64,000 bases of DNA. Origin: Nevskia sp. (GTDB taxonomy: Bacteria; Pseudomonadota; Gammaproteobacteria; Nevskiales; Nevskiaceae). The DNA lies in NCBI GenBank assembly GCA_031291075.1, contig JARLJS010000123.1, positions 1-64,000 on the forward strand, read 5' to 3'. Shown in pieces: positions 7,727-16,384 of the stretch; position 1 is the first letter of the stretch, and the number at the start of each line of letters is the position of its first letter. A program made the translations under genes and the position numbers. The notes below the pieces were generated by a model that did not search any database, was not told the DNA's origin, and was given only the letters and a program-made list of their open reading frames with translations.

Positions 7727-9673
7727 ATGCATTCGCGCATCGCGGTCGTTCTGGCGGCGGCTGTCGCGGCCGTTCTTGCGGGTTGCGGCGACAGTTCGCA
7801 GGTTGGCGGGACCGGCGCCGGTTCCAACCCGAATGCCAGCACCTCGGCGGCAGCCGGGTGGACCACCCTCGGTACGCGCGCCGCGCCAAGCCTGCCCCAG
7901 CCGGCGCCGTTGTCCGGTGGCGGCACCGCGTGGACCGACTACAACCCCGCGACGCTCTACCCCAAGACCGTCACTGTGGACAACCAGTTCATCACCATGA
8001 AGGATGGGGTCAAGCTCGCTGCCAGCGTCACCTTTCCGGCCGATGCCGGCGGCAAGGCCGTGACGGGGAAGTTTCCCGTGATCCTCACGCAGACCGGCTA
8101 CAACAAGGACATCGGCGCGGAAGTGCCCGCCCTTGGCGGCGGCAATCCCTACCTGGTGGAACACGGGTATATCCACGTGGTGGTCGACACGCGCGGCACC
8201 GGGCGCTCCGAGGGCGAGTGGACCGCCTTCGGCGACACCGAGCAGGGCGACTACTACCCCACGGTGAACTGGGTCGCGCAGCAGTCCTGGTGCGATGGGC
8301 GCATCGGTCTGTACGGCGCCTCGCTGCTGGCGATCACCGCCACGCTCACCGCCGGGAAGCAGCATCCCGCGGTCAAGGCGCTGTTCGCCATCGTGCCGAT
8401 GGGCGACGGCTACCGCGACATCGTGTTCAACGGCGGTGAGGTCAACATCGGTTTCATCCCGCTGTGGCTGGCGCTGGTCACCGGGCTGAGCGTGATCGAT
8501 CCTTCCATCCACCAGGACCCCGTGGAAGGTATCGCAGCGGAACTGGAGCACCTGCTCGGCGCGGTGACCAACTTTCAGGTACCGACGCTGCTCAAGGCGG
8601 TCGCCGGCGATCCGAACACGGTTTACGACGGCGACTTCTGGAGCCAGCGTTCGCCGATCGAAGGCACGCCCATGATCACGGTGCCCACTTTCATCGTCGG
8701 CGGCCTGCACGACATCTTCCAGCGCGGCGAGCCCAATCTCTACGAGCAGCTCAAGGGCCACACCACCGCCAAGATGCTGCTCGGGCCCTGGACCCACGTG
8801 CAGGCCGCCTTCGGCAGTGGCCTGCCGGCGGACGGCGTGCCGGTGCTCGACCACATCGCCTTGCAGTGGATGGACCAGTACGTGAAGAGCATGAGCGCCG
8901 GCGCCGACGCCCAGCCCAATGTCACCCAGTACGTCTATGGGCAGGGGCACTACGTCACCGCCGCCGACTGGCCGCTGCCGCAGGCCGGCGCCCAGCAATG
9001 GTACCTGCACGGCGACAAGAGCCTGGACACGACCCAGCCCGGCACCGATGCCGCCATCCGGCTGCCGCAGGAGCCCCTCGAAGGCATCTGCTCGGAGAGC
9101 ACCGCGCAATGGACCGCCGGCCTGGCCGGCTTCCTGCCGCTGCCGTGTTTCACCGACGACAACAAGGCCGAGACGCTGGAAGTGAAATACGACAGCGCGC
9201 CGATGCCGCAGGATTTCTACATCAACGGACCAATCATGGCCGACGTCTGGATCTCCACCACCGCGCAGGACGCCGGCGTGGTGGTGAGGGTGGACGACGT
9301 CGACCCGCAGGGCCGGGCTTTCGCCCTCACCAACGGCATCCAGGACGCCGCGCTGCGCGCGGTCGACAGCAGCCGTTCGCGCTACCTGGATGGCGTGATG
9401 ATCCAGCCCTGGCATCCGTTCACCAAGGATTCGCTGCAGAAGGTGGGTAGCGGCGACGTGGTCGAGGTGCCGGTGGAGATCTTTCCCACCAGCGCGCTCA
9501 TCCGCGCCGGTCACAAGCTGCGGGTGGCGGTGGGCGCGAGCGATTTCCCGCATGGTCTGCCGCCGCTGCCGGAGCTGCGCCAGTCGGCGGTCGGTGTGTT
9601 GACCGTCTACAGCGACTCCACGCACCTATCGTCGGTGGTGTTGCCGGTCGTACCGGCGAGCGCCATCCAGTAG
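7727..9673 (+). CDS. Lipoprotein hydrolase of the X-Pro dipeptidyl-peptidase/CocE (S15) family
   Basis: A 648-residue protein with a lipoprotein signal peptide (lipobox LAGC at about 19-22), so probably anchored in an outer or inner membrane facing the periplasm or outside. The alpha/beta-hydrolase core carries DTRGTGRSEG, the nucleophile elbow LYGASLLA (Ser), an acidic residue in GGLHDIFQRG and a His in GPWTHVQ. The C-terminal half (about 430-640) is the jelly-roll domain of CocE/NonD and S15 enzymes. Substrates in this family include esters, acylamides and X-Pro peptides; specificity cannot be read here. The track starts at 7688, but the ATG at 7727 follows GGAGGGGA and opens the signal peptide. 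It is a single-gene unit, convergent with the next gene. Confidence 0.85.
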   Translation: MHSRIAVVLAAAVAAVLAGCGDSSQVGGTGAGSNPNASTSAAAGWTTLGTRAAPSLPQPAPLSGGGTAWTDYNPATLYPKTVTVDNQFITMKDGVKLAASVTFPADAGGKAVTGKFPVILTQTGYNKDIGAEVPALGGGNPYLVEHGYIHVVVDTRGTGRSEGEWTAFGDTEQGDYYPTVNWVAQQSWCDGRIGLYGASLLAITATLTAGKQHPAVKALFAIVPMGDGYRDIVFNGGEVNIGFIPLWLALVTGLSVIDPSIHQDPVEGIAAELEHLLGAVTNFQVPTLLKAVAGDPNTVYDGDFWSQRSPIEGTPMITVPTFIVGGLHDIFQRGEPNLYEQLKGHTTAKMLLGPWTHVQAAFGSGLPADGVPVLDHIALQWMDQYVKSMSAGADAQPNVTQYVYGQGHYVTAADWPLPQAGAQQWYLHGDKSLDTTQPGTDAAIRLPQEPLEGICSESTAQWTAGLAGFLPLPCFTDDNKAETLEVKYDSAPMPQDFYINGPIMADVWISTTAQDAGVVVRVDDVDPQGRAFALTNGIQDAALRAVDSSRSRYLDGVMIQPWHPFTKDSLQKVGSGDVVEVPVEIFPTSALIRAGHKLRVAVGASDFPHGLPPLPELRQSAVGVLTVYSDSTHLSSVVLPVVPASAIQ

Positions 9674-9703
9674 CAGGCAGCGCCGGCGGTGGGCCGTTAC
9701 CGG

Positions 9704-10465
9704 TCAGGTCGGAGGCGCTTTGCGCCGGTTCAGGAACTGCGTGACGCGCCGCTGCGCGTCCGGCGCCAGGCCTTCATTCTTGAACAGCTCCAGAGCGTGC
9801 GCCTGGGGCAGGGGCAGGCTGTCGCAGGCAATCAGCGCGCGCTTGTTGACCTGGTTCGCGTACCAGGAATTGGCGAGGATGTCCTTGGTCAGCGCCGCCA
9901 GCTCGGGTTCGAAGCGGTCGTCGGGGAAGCAGAAATTGACCAGGTGCATGTCCTGCGCCTGCACGCCGGAATAAGTGCGGGAGGTGTACATCATTTCCGC
10001 CGCCTTGGCGGTGCCCACCCGGTGCGGCAGGCGCAGGCTCAGGCCCCAGATCGGCGTGAGGCCCCAGCGGGCGTAGACGTCGGAGAACTGCGCCGACTCG
10101 GTCGAGACGATGAGGTCGGCCGCCAGCGCCAGTTCCAGCGCACCGGTGCAGCACAGGCCCTCAACCGCGGAGATCACTGGTTGCGGCAGGTTCGAAAGTT
10201 TGTCGATGACCTCGGAGTGATAGTGCGGCTTGGCGTGCGCCTTGACGTGCTGCAGCACCTCCGCCATGTCGTAGCCGGCCGAGAAGTTGCCGCCGGCGCC
10301 GCGCAGGATCACCAGGCCAACCTTGCGCGTATCGCGTGCGATCGCCTCGATGTGTTCGTCCAGGGCCTCGAACACATCCTTGGTGAGTGCGTTCAGCTTG
10401 TCCGGACGGTTCAGCGTCAGAGTCGCCGCGCCGTCCTCATCCTGCCGCAGGACCAACTCGTTCAT
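9704..10465 (-). CDS. Enoyl-CoA hydratase/isomerase family protein
   Basis: A 253-residue crotonase-fold protein (LTLNRPDKLNALT; oxyanion-hole GNFSAGYDM; VEGLCCTGALELALAADL). The Glu in GALE aligns with the first catalytic acid of enoyl-CoA hydratase. The second acid appears to be replaced (FSDVYARWGLTP), so isomerase, hydrolase or another CoA reaction is as likely as hydration. Start: the ATG at 10465 overlaps the stop of the outer-membrane factor gene by four bases (ATGA) and has GAGG upstream. The track's start at 10489 would lie inside that gene. It is thus the translationally coupled last gene of a metal-efflux operon, an odd place for acyl-CoA metabolism. Confidence 0.85.
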   Translation of the reverse strand: MNELVLRQDEDGAATLTLNRPDKLNALTKDVFEALDEHIEAIARDTRKVGLVILRGAGGNFSAGYDMAEVLQHVKAHAKPHYHSEVIDKLSNLPQPVISAVEGLCCTGALELALAADLIVSTESAQFSDVYARWGLTPIWGLSLRLPHRVGTAKAAEMMYTSRTYSGVQAQDMHLVNFCFPDDRFEPELAALTKDILANSWYANQVNKRALIACDSLPLPQAHALELFKNEGLAPDAQRRVTQFLNRRKAPPT

Positions 10466-11931
10466 TTGAAAGCCACCTCGCGATTCCACCAGCCCCCACC
10501 CAGTGCCTGGAACAGGCCGGCCGTGTCGGAGTAACGGCTGGCCTGCGCCTGTACCAGGGCCAGTTCCGCCTGCCGGTAGGCGGTTTCTGCGTTCAGTACC
10601 GCCACCATGCTCACCGTGCCGAGTCCACGCTGCTGTTGCGCCAGGTCGAACGTCGCCCTGGCGGCGCGCTCGGCGGCCGCGCTGGCCTTCAGCGCGTCGG
10701 CATCCGACTGTAGTGCACGCAAGCTGTCTGCCACGTTCTGGCAGGCGAGGATCACCGCAGCCCGGTATTGGGCGCCGGCCTGGTCGAGAGCCGCGTCGGC
10801 CGCCCGTCGTTTGTGCAGCAGCGCCCCGGCGTCGAACAGGGTCTGGCTGAGCGAGGCGCCCAGGTTCCAGAAGCCGTTGTACGGCGTGAACAGGTCGCCG
10901 AATCTGAGTGCGCTGGAACCCACGCCGGCGTCGATCGAGAATTGCGGCAACATGTCAGCCACGGCCACTCCGACCTCGGCCGAGGCGAAGTGCAGGTTCT
11001 CCTCCGCTTGGCGCACGTCGGGGCGCTGTTCCACCAGCTTCGACGGCAGGCTGACCGGAATATCCTGCGGCAGGGTCAGGTCCTGTAGCGCGAAGGTTTC
11101 CGCCGGTTCGTCCGAGGGCAGGCGGCCGAGCAGGGCCGACAGGGCATCGCGCGTCTGCCCCAGTTGTTTCTGCAACGGCGGGAGATTCTGCGCGGTCTGG
11201 GCTTCGGCGGCCTGCTGCGCCAGCAGGTCGAGCTCGCTGGCGGTGCCCAGGGCGCGCTGCCGCCGCACGGTTCCGGTGAGCTGCTGCTGCACCTGCAGCA
11301 GCCGTTCGGTGGCGGCGATCTGCCCACGCAGCGACGCCTCCTGTACCGCCGTCACCACCACGTTGCTGCTCAGGGTGAGATAGGTGGCCTCCAACTGGAA
11401 GCGGCTGCTTTCCGCTTGTGCCTTGGCCGCCTCCACCGCACGTCGCGTGCCACCGAAGACGTCCGGGGCGTAGCTCAGAGTGAGCTGCGCGGTGTAAAGC
11501 GAGTAGAACGGATTGACCGCCACAGTGGGATTGGCGATCGAATTGTCGGCGTTCTTGGCGCGGTTGGCGCTGAATCCGCCTTGCACTACCGGAAGCAGGC
11601 CCGCCCATTGCGCCGAATACAGCTCATGCGCTTGCCGCAGCGCGGCCTGCGCGGCGGCGACATCCGGGTTTGCCTTCAACGCCTCCTCGACCATCCCGCT
11701 CAGCGCCGGCGAGCGGTACAGTGTCCACCATTGCGCGGGAATATCCATGCCCGCCGCGAAATGTTGGGCGCTGCCGCCGGTCGTTTCGGCCGAAGCGGTT
11801 TCCCCCTGCTGCGGCGCGCTGCCGTAGCCCCCGGCTGCGGGCGGCGCGGGGCGATGGAAGTCGGGGCCGACGGCACAGGCGGACAGGCCGGCGATCAACA
11901 AGCATGCTGCGGGACGTGTCATCAGTTCCAT
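10462..11931 (-). CDS. RND efflux outer-membrane factor, NodT/TolC-type lipoprotein
   Basis: A 489-residue outer-membrane channel protein for the tripartite pump encoded just upstream. It has a lipoprotein signal (lipobox LSAC; then AVGPDFHRP, the standard start of NodT-family factors) and two outer-membrane efflux repeats rich in Ala/Gln/Leu coiled coil (NPDVAAAQAALRQA; RPDVRQAEENLH). The track shows it fused to a shadow frame up to 12486. The ATG at 11931 overlaps the pump gene's stop by one base (TGATG) and has AGGTGG five bases upstream. Another ATG nine bases later (11922) is possible. Product location: trimeric channel across the outer membrane and periplasm. Confidence 0.9.
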   Translation of the reverse strand: MELMTRPAACLLIAGLSACAVGPDFHRPAPPAAGGYGSAPQQGETASAETTGGSAQHFAAGMDIPAQWWTLYRSPALSGMVEEALKANPDVAAAQAALRQAHELYSAQWAGLLPVVQGGFSANRAKNADNSIANPTVAVNPFYSLYTAQLTLSYAPDVFGGTRRAVEAAKAQAESSRFQLEATYLTLSSNVVVTAVQEASLRGQIAATERLLQVQQQLTGTVRRQRALGTASELDLLAQQAAEAQTAQNLPPLQKQLGQTRDALSALLGRLPSDEPAETFALQDLTLPQDIPVSLPSKLVEQRPDVRQAEENLHFASAEVGVAVADMLPQFSIDAGVGSSALRFGDLFTPYNGFWNLGASLSQTLFDAGALLHKRRAADAALDQAGAQYRAAVILACQNVADSLRALQSDADALKASAAAERAARATFDLAQQQRGLGTVSMVAVLNAETAYRQAELALVQAQASRYSDTAGLFQALGGGWWNREVAFK

Positions 11932-14900
11932 CAGCTCCACCTGGCCTTGCCGTGTCGTTGTTCGGCCCAGTGCTCGATCACATGGTACATGGAGGGCAGC
12001 ACGAACAGCGTGAGCAGGGTGGAGATGGCGAGACCGCCGACCACCACCGTGGCGATGCCGCGCTGCACGTCGCTGCCGACGCCGGTATGGATCGCGGCCG
12101 GCAGCATGCCGAGCGTGGCCACCGTGGCAGTCATCAGCACCGGGCGCAGGCGCTCGGTGGCGCCCTTCATGATCGCCTCGTGCAATTCGAAGCCGGCCTT
12201 CCGCATACGGTTGAGATTGGCCACCATGATGATGCCGTTCTGCACCGCCACGCCGAACAGGGCGATGAAGCCGACGCCGCTGGCGACGTTGAGATGCTGC
12301 CCGGTCAGGTGCAGGGAGATCAGGCCGCCCAGGGTGGCCAGCGGCACCACGCTGAGGATCAGCAGCGCCTGGCGGAAGGACTTGGTGCCGATGGTGAGGA
12401 AGATCAGCATCAATCCCATCACCAGGCCCAGGATCACCACCAGCCGCGACTCGGCACGCCGCTGGTTCTCGAACTGGCCGCCCCATTCCAGGCGGATCTT
12501 GTCCTTGTCGAAATGCACCTGGGTGGCGATTTTGGACTGCGCTTCCTGCAAGTAGGAAGTCAGGTCGCGGTCCCGGTTGTCGATGCGGATGGTGAGGTTG
12601 CGCTGGCCGTTCTCGCGGGTGATGGTGCTCTCGCCGGAGCGTACCTGGATGTCGGCGAGCTGTGACAAGGGAACCTGCGCGCCGCCGCTCGTGTTGACCG
12701 GCAGGTTGCCGAGCGCGTCCGGCCGGTCGCGGCTGGCGGCGACATAGCGCACCGTCAGCGGATAGGTCCTTTCGCCGACGTAGACGGTCGACACCGGCGC
12801 CTGGCCCACGCCGGTCTGGATCACGTTCTGCACGTCGGTCATGTTGATGCCGTAGCGAGCCGCCTTCTCGCGGTCCAGCTTGACGCTGATCTGCGGGATC
12901 GGGGGTTCCTGGAAGATCGAGGCGCTGGAGGTGCCCTGTACCGTGTACAACACATCCACGATCTGCCGGCCGATGTCGCGCAGCTGGTCGAGGTCGTCGC
13001 CGTAAATCTTGATCACCAGCGGACTGTGCGCGCCCCCGATCATGTCGTTGACGCCGTCGATGATCGGCTGGCTGATGCCGATGTCGTAGCCCGGCAGCTC
13101 CTTCGCCAGGTCCTTGGCCAGCCGGTCGACGAACTCCTTTTTCGGCTCGCCGGCCGGCCAGGTGTCATAAGGCTTGAGGCCGACCGGAGCCTCGATGTGG
13201 GACATCGTCCAGGAGTCGGTGCCGTCGTCGTTGCGGCCGGTCTGCGTCACGATGTAGGACACTTCCGGATACTTCAGCACGGCCCGGCGCAGGTCGCTGG
13301 CCATGTCGCTGGCCTTGTTCAGGGCGAGGCCGGTGGGCATCTGCACTTGCAGCCACAGCGCACCTTCGTCGAGGTCCGGCAGGAACTCGCGGCCGATGGT
13401 GCCGCCGAAACCCACCACCGCCAGCAGGGCGAAGGCCGCTACGCCGTAGATGATCCGCGGCTGTTCCAGGCAGGCCGCCAGCACCTTGTCGTAGGCCTCG
13501 GTCAGGCGTTCCAGCCAGCGGTTGTGGTAGACCTTGCCCGGTTTGCGGAACGCGATGTAGGCCAGCCCCGGCACCAGCGCCAGCGCGCACAGCAACGCGC
13601 CGAACAGGGCGTAGGCCATGGTGTAGGCCATCGGCGTGAACAGCTTGGCCTCGGCGCGTTCGAACGAGAACAGCGGCAGGTAGGCGGTGATGATGATCAG
13701 GCTGGCGAAGAAAATCGGGCGCGTTACCTGCAGCGTGGCCGCCTTGGCTTCGCTTTCGCTCAGTTCCTCCTCCGGCATCGCCTCGCGCCGGCGCAGCACC
13801 GCCTCCGTCACCACGATTGCGCCATCCACCAGGATGCCGAAGTCGATCGCCCCCAACGACAGCAGGTTGGCCGAGACCTTGGTGAGGTTGAGCAGGGAGA
13901 ACACCGACACCAACGCCATCGGGATCGCCACCGCCACCACCAGCGCGCTGCGCGGGCTGCCAAGGAACAGGATCAGGATCAGGAACACCAGGGTCACGCC
14001 TTCGGCGATGGTATGCCCGACCTTGTCGATGGTGGAGCGCACCAGGTCGTCGCGGTCGACATAGGGCACGATGCGCACATCCTTGCTGGCGAGCTGTTTG
14101 TTGAGCTCAGCCACCTTGGCATGGACCCCCTCCAGCGTCTTGGACGGGTTCTGGTACTTCAGCATCAGCACGATGCCTTCGATCGTGTCGGGGTTGTTGT
14201 CCTTGCCCAGGATGCCCTCGCGTTCCTGGTGGCTCAAGGTGGTGCGGCCGAGGTCGCGCACCAGCACCGGCGCGCCGTTAACCTGGGTGATGACAATCGA
14301 GCCGATGTCCGCCAGGCTGTGGATCAGACCCACCCCGCGGATGACATAGCTCTGGTCGCCACGCGACACCCGTCCGCCGCCGGCGTTGGTGTTGTTGGCG
14401 TTGATGGCGTTGATGACGTCGGTGATGCCGAGGCCGTAGTGCTGCAGCTGCGCCGGGTCGAGGTCGAGCTGATATTCGGTGGTGAAGCCGCCGAAATTGG
14501 TATCGTCCACCACTCCCGGCACCGACTTCATCGCCGGGATCACGGTCCAGCGCTGGATCTCCGACAACTCCTGCAGGTTGCGGGTGTCCGATTCCAGGGT
14601 GTAGCGGAAGATTTCGCCGGCCGGGCCGGCGACCGGGTCCAGCGACGGCGAGGCGCCCGGCGGCAGCACGGCCTGGTTGATGCGCTCCAGCAAGCGCTGG
14701 CGCGCCCAGTAATCCTCATAGCCGTCGCGGAACAGTACCGTGATCAGCGACAGGCCGAAGGTGCTGGTCGAACGCATCAGCAGCAGTCCCGGCGTGCCGT
14801 TGATCTGGCGCTCCAGCGGCACGGTGATCAACTGCTCCACTTCCTCCGCGGCGAGACCCGGAATTTGCGTCGTGACCTGGGCAGCTACATCGCCCAGGTC

Positions 14901-15020
14901 CGGATACGCTTCCACCGACAGGGTTTTCCAGGCGTAGGCACCAAAGCCGCACAGCAGCAGCGCCAGCACGAACACCGCCATCCGCCGGTGCAGGCAGAAG
15001 CCGACGAACTGGTCAATCAT
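11931..15020 (-). CDS. Heavy-metal efflux RND transporter, CzcA/CusA family
   Basis: A 1029-residue inner-membrane proton/metal antiporter. The N-terminal helix, large periplasmic porter domain, central helix bundle, second porter domain and C-terminal helices are all present. The transmembrane-4 motif DFGILVDGAIVVTE keeps the D-x5-D-x6-E spacing of heavy-metal (HME) RND pumps (CzcA D402/D408/E415). The second porter domain has GRNDDGTD and SWTMSHIEAP. I do not see a clear copper-type methionine triad, so the metal is not assigned. The start overlaps the adaptor gene's end by eight bases. With the adaptor and outer-membrane factor it makes a complete tripartite system. Confidence 0.92.
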   Translation of the reverse strand: MIDQFVGFCLHRRMAVFVLALLLCGFGAYAWKTLSVEAYPDLGDVAAQVTTQIPGLAAEEVEQLITVPLERQINGTPGLLLMRSTSTFGLSLITVLFRDGYEDYWARQRLLERINQAVLPPGASPSLDPVAGPAGEIFRYTLESDTRNLQELSEIQRWTVIPAMKSVPGVVDDTNFGGFTTEYQLDLDPAQLQHYGLGITDVINAINANNTNAGGGRVSRGDQSYVIRGVGLIHSLADIGSIVITQVNGAPVLVRDLGRTTLSHQEREGILGKDNNPDTIEGIVLMLKYQNPSKTLEGVHAKVAELNKQLASKDVRIVPYVDRDDLVRSTIDKVGHTIAEGVTLVFLILILFLGSPRSALVVAVAIPMALVSVFSLLNLTKVSANLLSLGAIDFGILVDGAIVVTEAVLRRREAMPEEELSESEAKAATLQVTRPIFFASLIIITAYLPLFSFERAEAKLFTPMAYTMAYALFGALLCALALVPGLAYIAFRKPGKVYHNRWLERLTEAYDKVLAACLEQPRIIYGVAAFALLAVVGFGGTIGREFLPDLDEGALWLQVQMPTGLALNKASDMASDLRRAVLKYPEVSYIVTQTGRNDDGTDSWTMSHIEAPVGLKPYDTWPAGEPKKEFVDRLAKDLAKELPGYDIGISQPIIDGVNDMIGGAHSPLVIKIYGDDLDQLRDIGRQIVDVLYTVQGTSSASIFQEPPIPQISVKLDREKAARYGINMTDVQNVIQTGVGQAPVSTVYVGERTYPLTVRYVAASRDRPDALGNLPVNTSGGAQVPLSQLADIQVRSGESTITRENGQRNLTIRIDNRDRDLTSYLQEAQSKIATQVHFDKDKIRLEWGGQFENQRRAESRLVVILGLVMGLMLIFLTIGTKSFRQALLILSVVPLATLGGLISLHLTGQHLNVASGVGFIALFGVAVQNGIIMVANLNRMRKAGFELHEAIMKGATERLRPVLMTATVATLGMLPAAIHTGVGSDVQRGIATVVVGGLAISTLLTLFVLPSMYHVIEHWAEQRHGKARWS

Positions 15021-16179
15021 TGAGCAGGACTCCGCCCTTCACCACCACCTGCTCACCTGCCTTGACGCCGGAATCGATCGCTACCGAGGCGCCTTCCTCG
15101 AGCTGAAGCTGGACGGTGCGGCGCTCGAAAGTCCAGGGCGCGGTGGCGACGAACACGCTGGTGCGGTCGTTGTTCATCAGCAGGGCCGAACTGGGCAACA
15201 TAACCTGGCTGCGCTTCGGGCCCTGCAGCGTCACCGTGGCGAACATATTCGGCTTGAGGCGGTAGTCAGGATTGGTGAAGGCGATGCGGATCTTGTTGCG
15301 GCGCGAATCGGGTTCGACCACGTCGGCCACGAACAGCACCTTGCCGTGCAGCGGCTGGCCCGGATAGGCGCTGAGATCGACATCGGCGTCCTGGTTTCTG
15401 GACACCGAGGCCAGATCCTTCTCTGCCACCAGCGCCGTGACCCACACCGTGCTCAAGTCGGCGATCGTCATCATCGGCTGGGTCGGATCGTTGATCATAT
15501 TGCCCGGCGCGACCGACAGGCTGGTGATGCTCCCGCCGACCGGCGCCCGCACCAGGAGCTGGCGTGCGCCATGCCTGGTGTCGGGCGATGCCCCCAGCGC
15601 GTGCAGGTGCGCCTGGGTCCTGGCGTATTCCGCGGCGGCCTGCGCGTGGTCGCTCCTGGCTTGGTCCAGGTCGCGATCCGAAGCGGCGCCGATCCCGGCC
15701 TGGCCCTGCTGGCGTTCAAGGTTCTTCTGGGTCAGGGCAAAGCTGTCCGCGGCCTTGTCGTTATCGTCGTAGGCCTGGGCAAGGTCGGGCGAGTCGATCA
15801 CCGCCAGCACCTGGCCGCGGGTCACGCGCTCGCCCAGCGCGACCTTCAACTCCAGCAGGCGGCCGCTCAACGGCGACAGCACGGCGGCCGTGCGGGAGGG
15901 CTCGGCCTCGACGACGCCGGGCAACATCAGCCGTGCACTGACCTCCTGCTCCGACGCCGCCATCACGGTCAGTCGCTCGCGCAACGGGGAACCTTCCGGA
16001 ATTACGATCTTGTCGCCCTGGCGCACCATTGCCGCCGCTTCCGCCGCCGCTTTCTTGTGGCCGGCGAACAAGCCGAAGCCATTGGTGAAGAGCGCCGCGA
16101 CCAGCAGCAGCCCCAGCAGGATCCCGCCGAGCAGAAAGGCGCGCCCGCGAGGCGACGGCGTGTGGTCGTGAATCGGCAT
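15013..16179 (-). CDS. Metal-efflux RND periplasmic adaptor subunit, CzcB/CusB family
   Basis: A 388-residue membrane-fusion protein. An N-terminal membrane anchor (about 14-38) is followed by lipoyl-like halves (SPLSGRLLELKVALGERVTRGQ; then RAPVGGSI), an alpha-helical hairpin between them, a beta-barrel domain (AYPGQPLHGKV) and a membrane-proximal domain. It links the pump to the outer-membrane factor. The N-terminus has a short HDH stretch, too short to call a metal site. It is the first gene of the pump set, overlaps the next by eight bases, and has a candidate promoter about 110 bases upstream. Confidence 0.9.
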   Translation of the reverse strand: MPIHDHTPSPRGRAFLLGGILLGLLLVAALFTNGFGLFAGHKKAAAEAAAMVRQGDKIVIPEGSPLRERLTVMAASEQEVSARLMLPGVVEAEPSRTAAVLSPLSGRLLELKVALGERVTRGQVLAVIDSPDLAQAYDDNDKAADSFALTQKNLERQQGQAGIGAASDRDLDQARSDHAQAAAEYARTQAHLHALGASPDTRHGARQLLVRAPVGGSITSLSVAPGNMINDPTQPMMTIADLSTVWVTALVAEKDLASVSRNQDADVDLSAYPGQPLHGKVLFVADVVEPDSRRNKIRIAFTNPDYRLKPNMFATVTLQGPKRSQVMLPSSALLMNNDRTSVFVATAPWTFERRTVQLQLEEGASVAIDSGVKAGEQVVVKGGVLLND

Positions 16180-16280
16180 GGTGAGGGTCCCTGAACGGCT
16201 TTCAGCCCAAGTTTGGACACATCATTTATTGGCGCGCCAGCCCTCCGGCCGACTCCCGAGTGGATGGCCGTCGAGCGCAA

Positions 16281-16317
16281 CGCATTAAATTTCAAGGATA
16301 AATGCGAATTATGACAA
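16281..16317 (-). promoter_or_regulatory. Candidate promoter and operator of the efflux operon
   Basis: On the minus strand TTGTCA and TGAAAT are separated by 17 bases (5/6 and 4/6 matches) in a distinctly AT-rich patch about 110 bases before the adaptor start. The inverted repeat CGCATT...AATGCG (14-base gap) covers the spacer and -10 box. It could be bound by a metal regulator such as a MerR- or CusR-type protein, but no regulator gene lies next to it. Confidence 0.35.
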
Positions 16318-16384
16318 TTTGATGCCGGGCGGTCGATTCTCTGGCCGGGTCGGGAATGGGGCGGTCCCTCCAGCGCAGCCCGCG

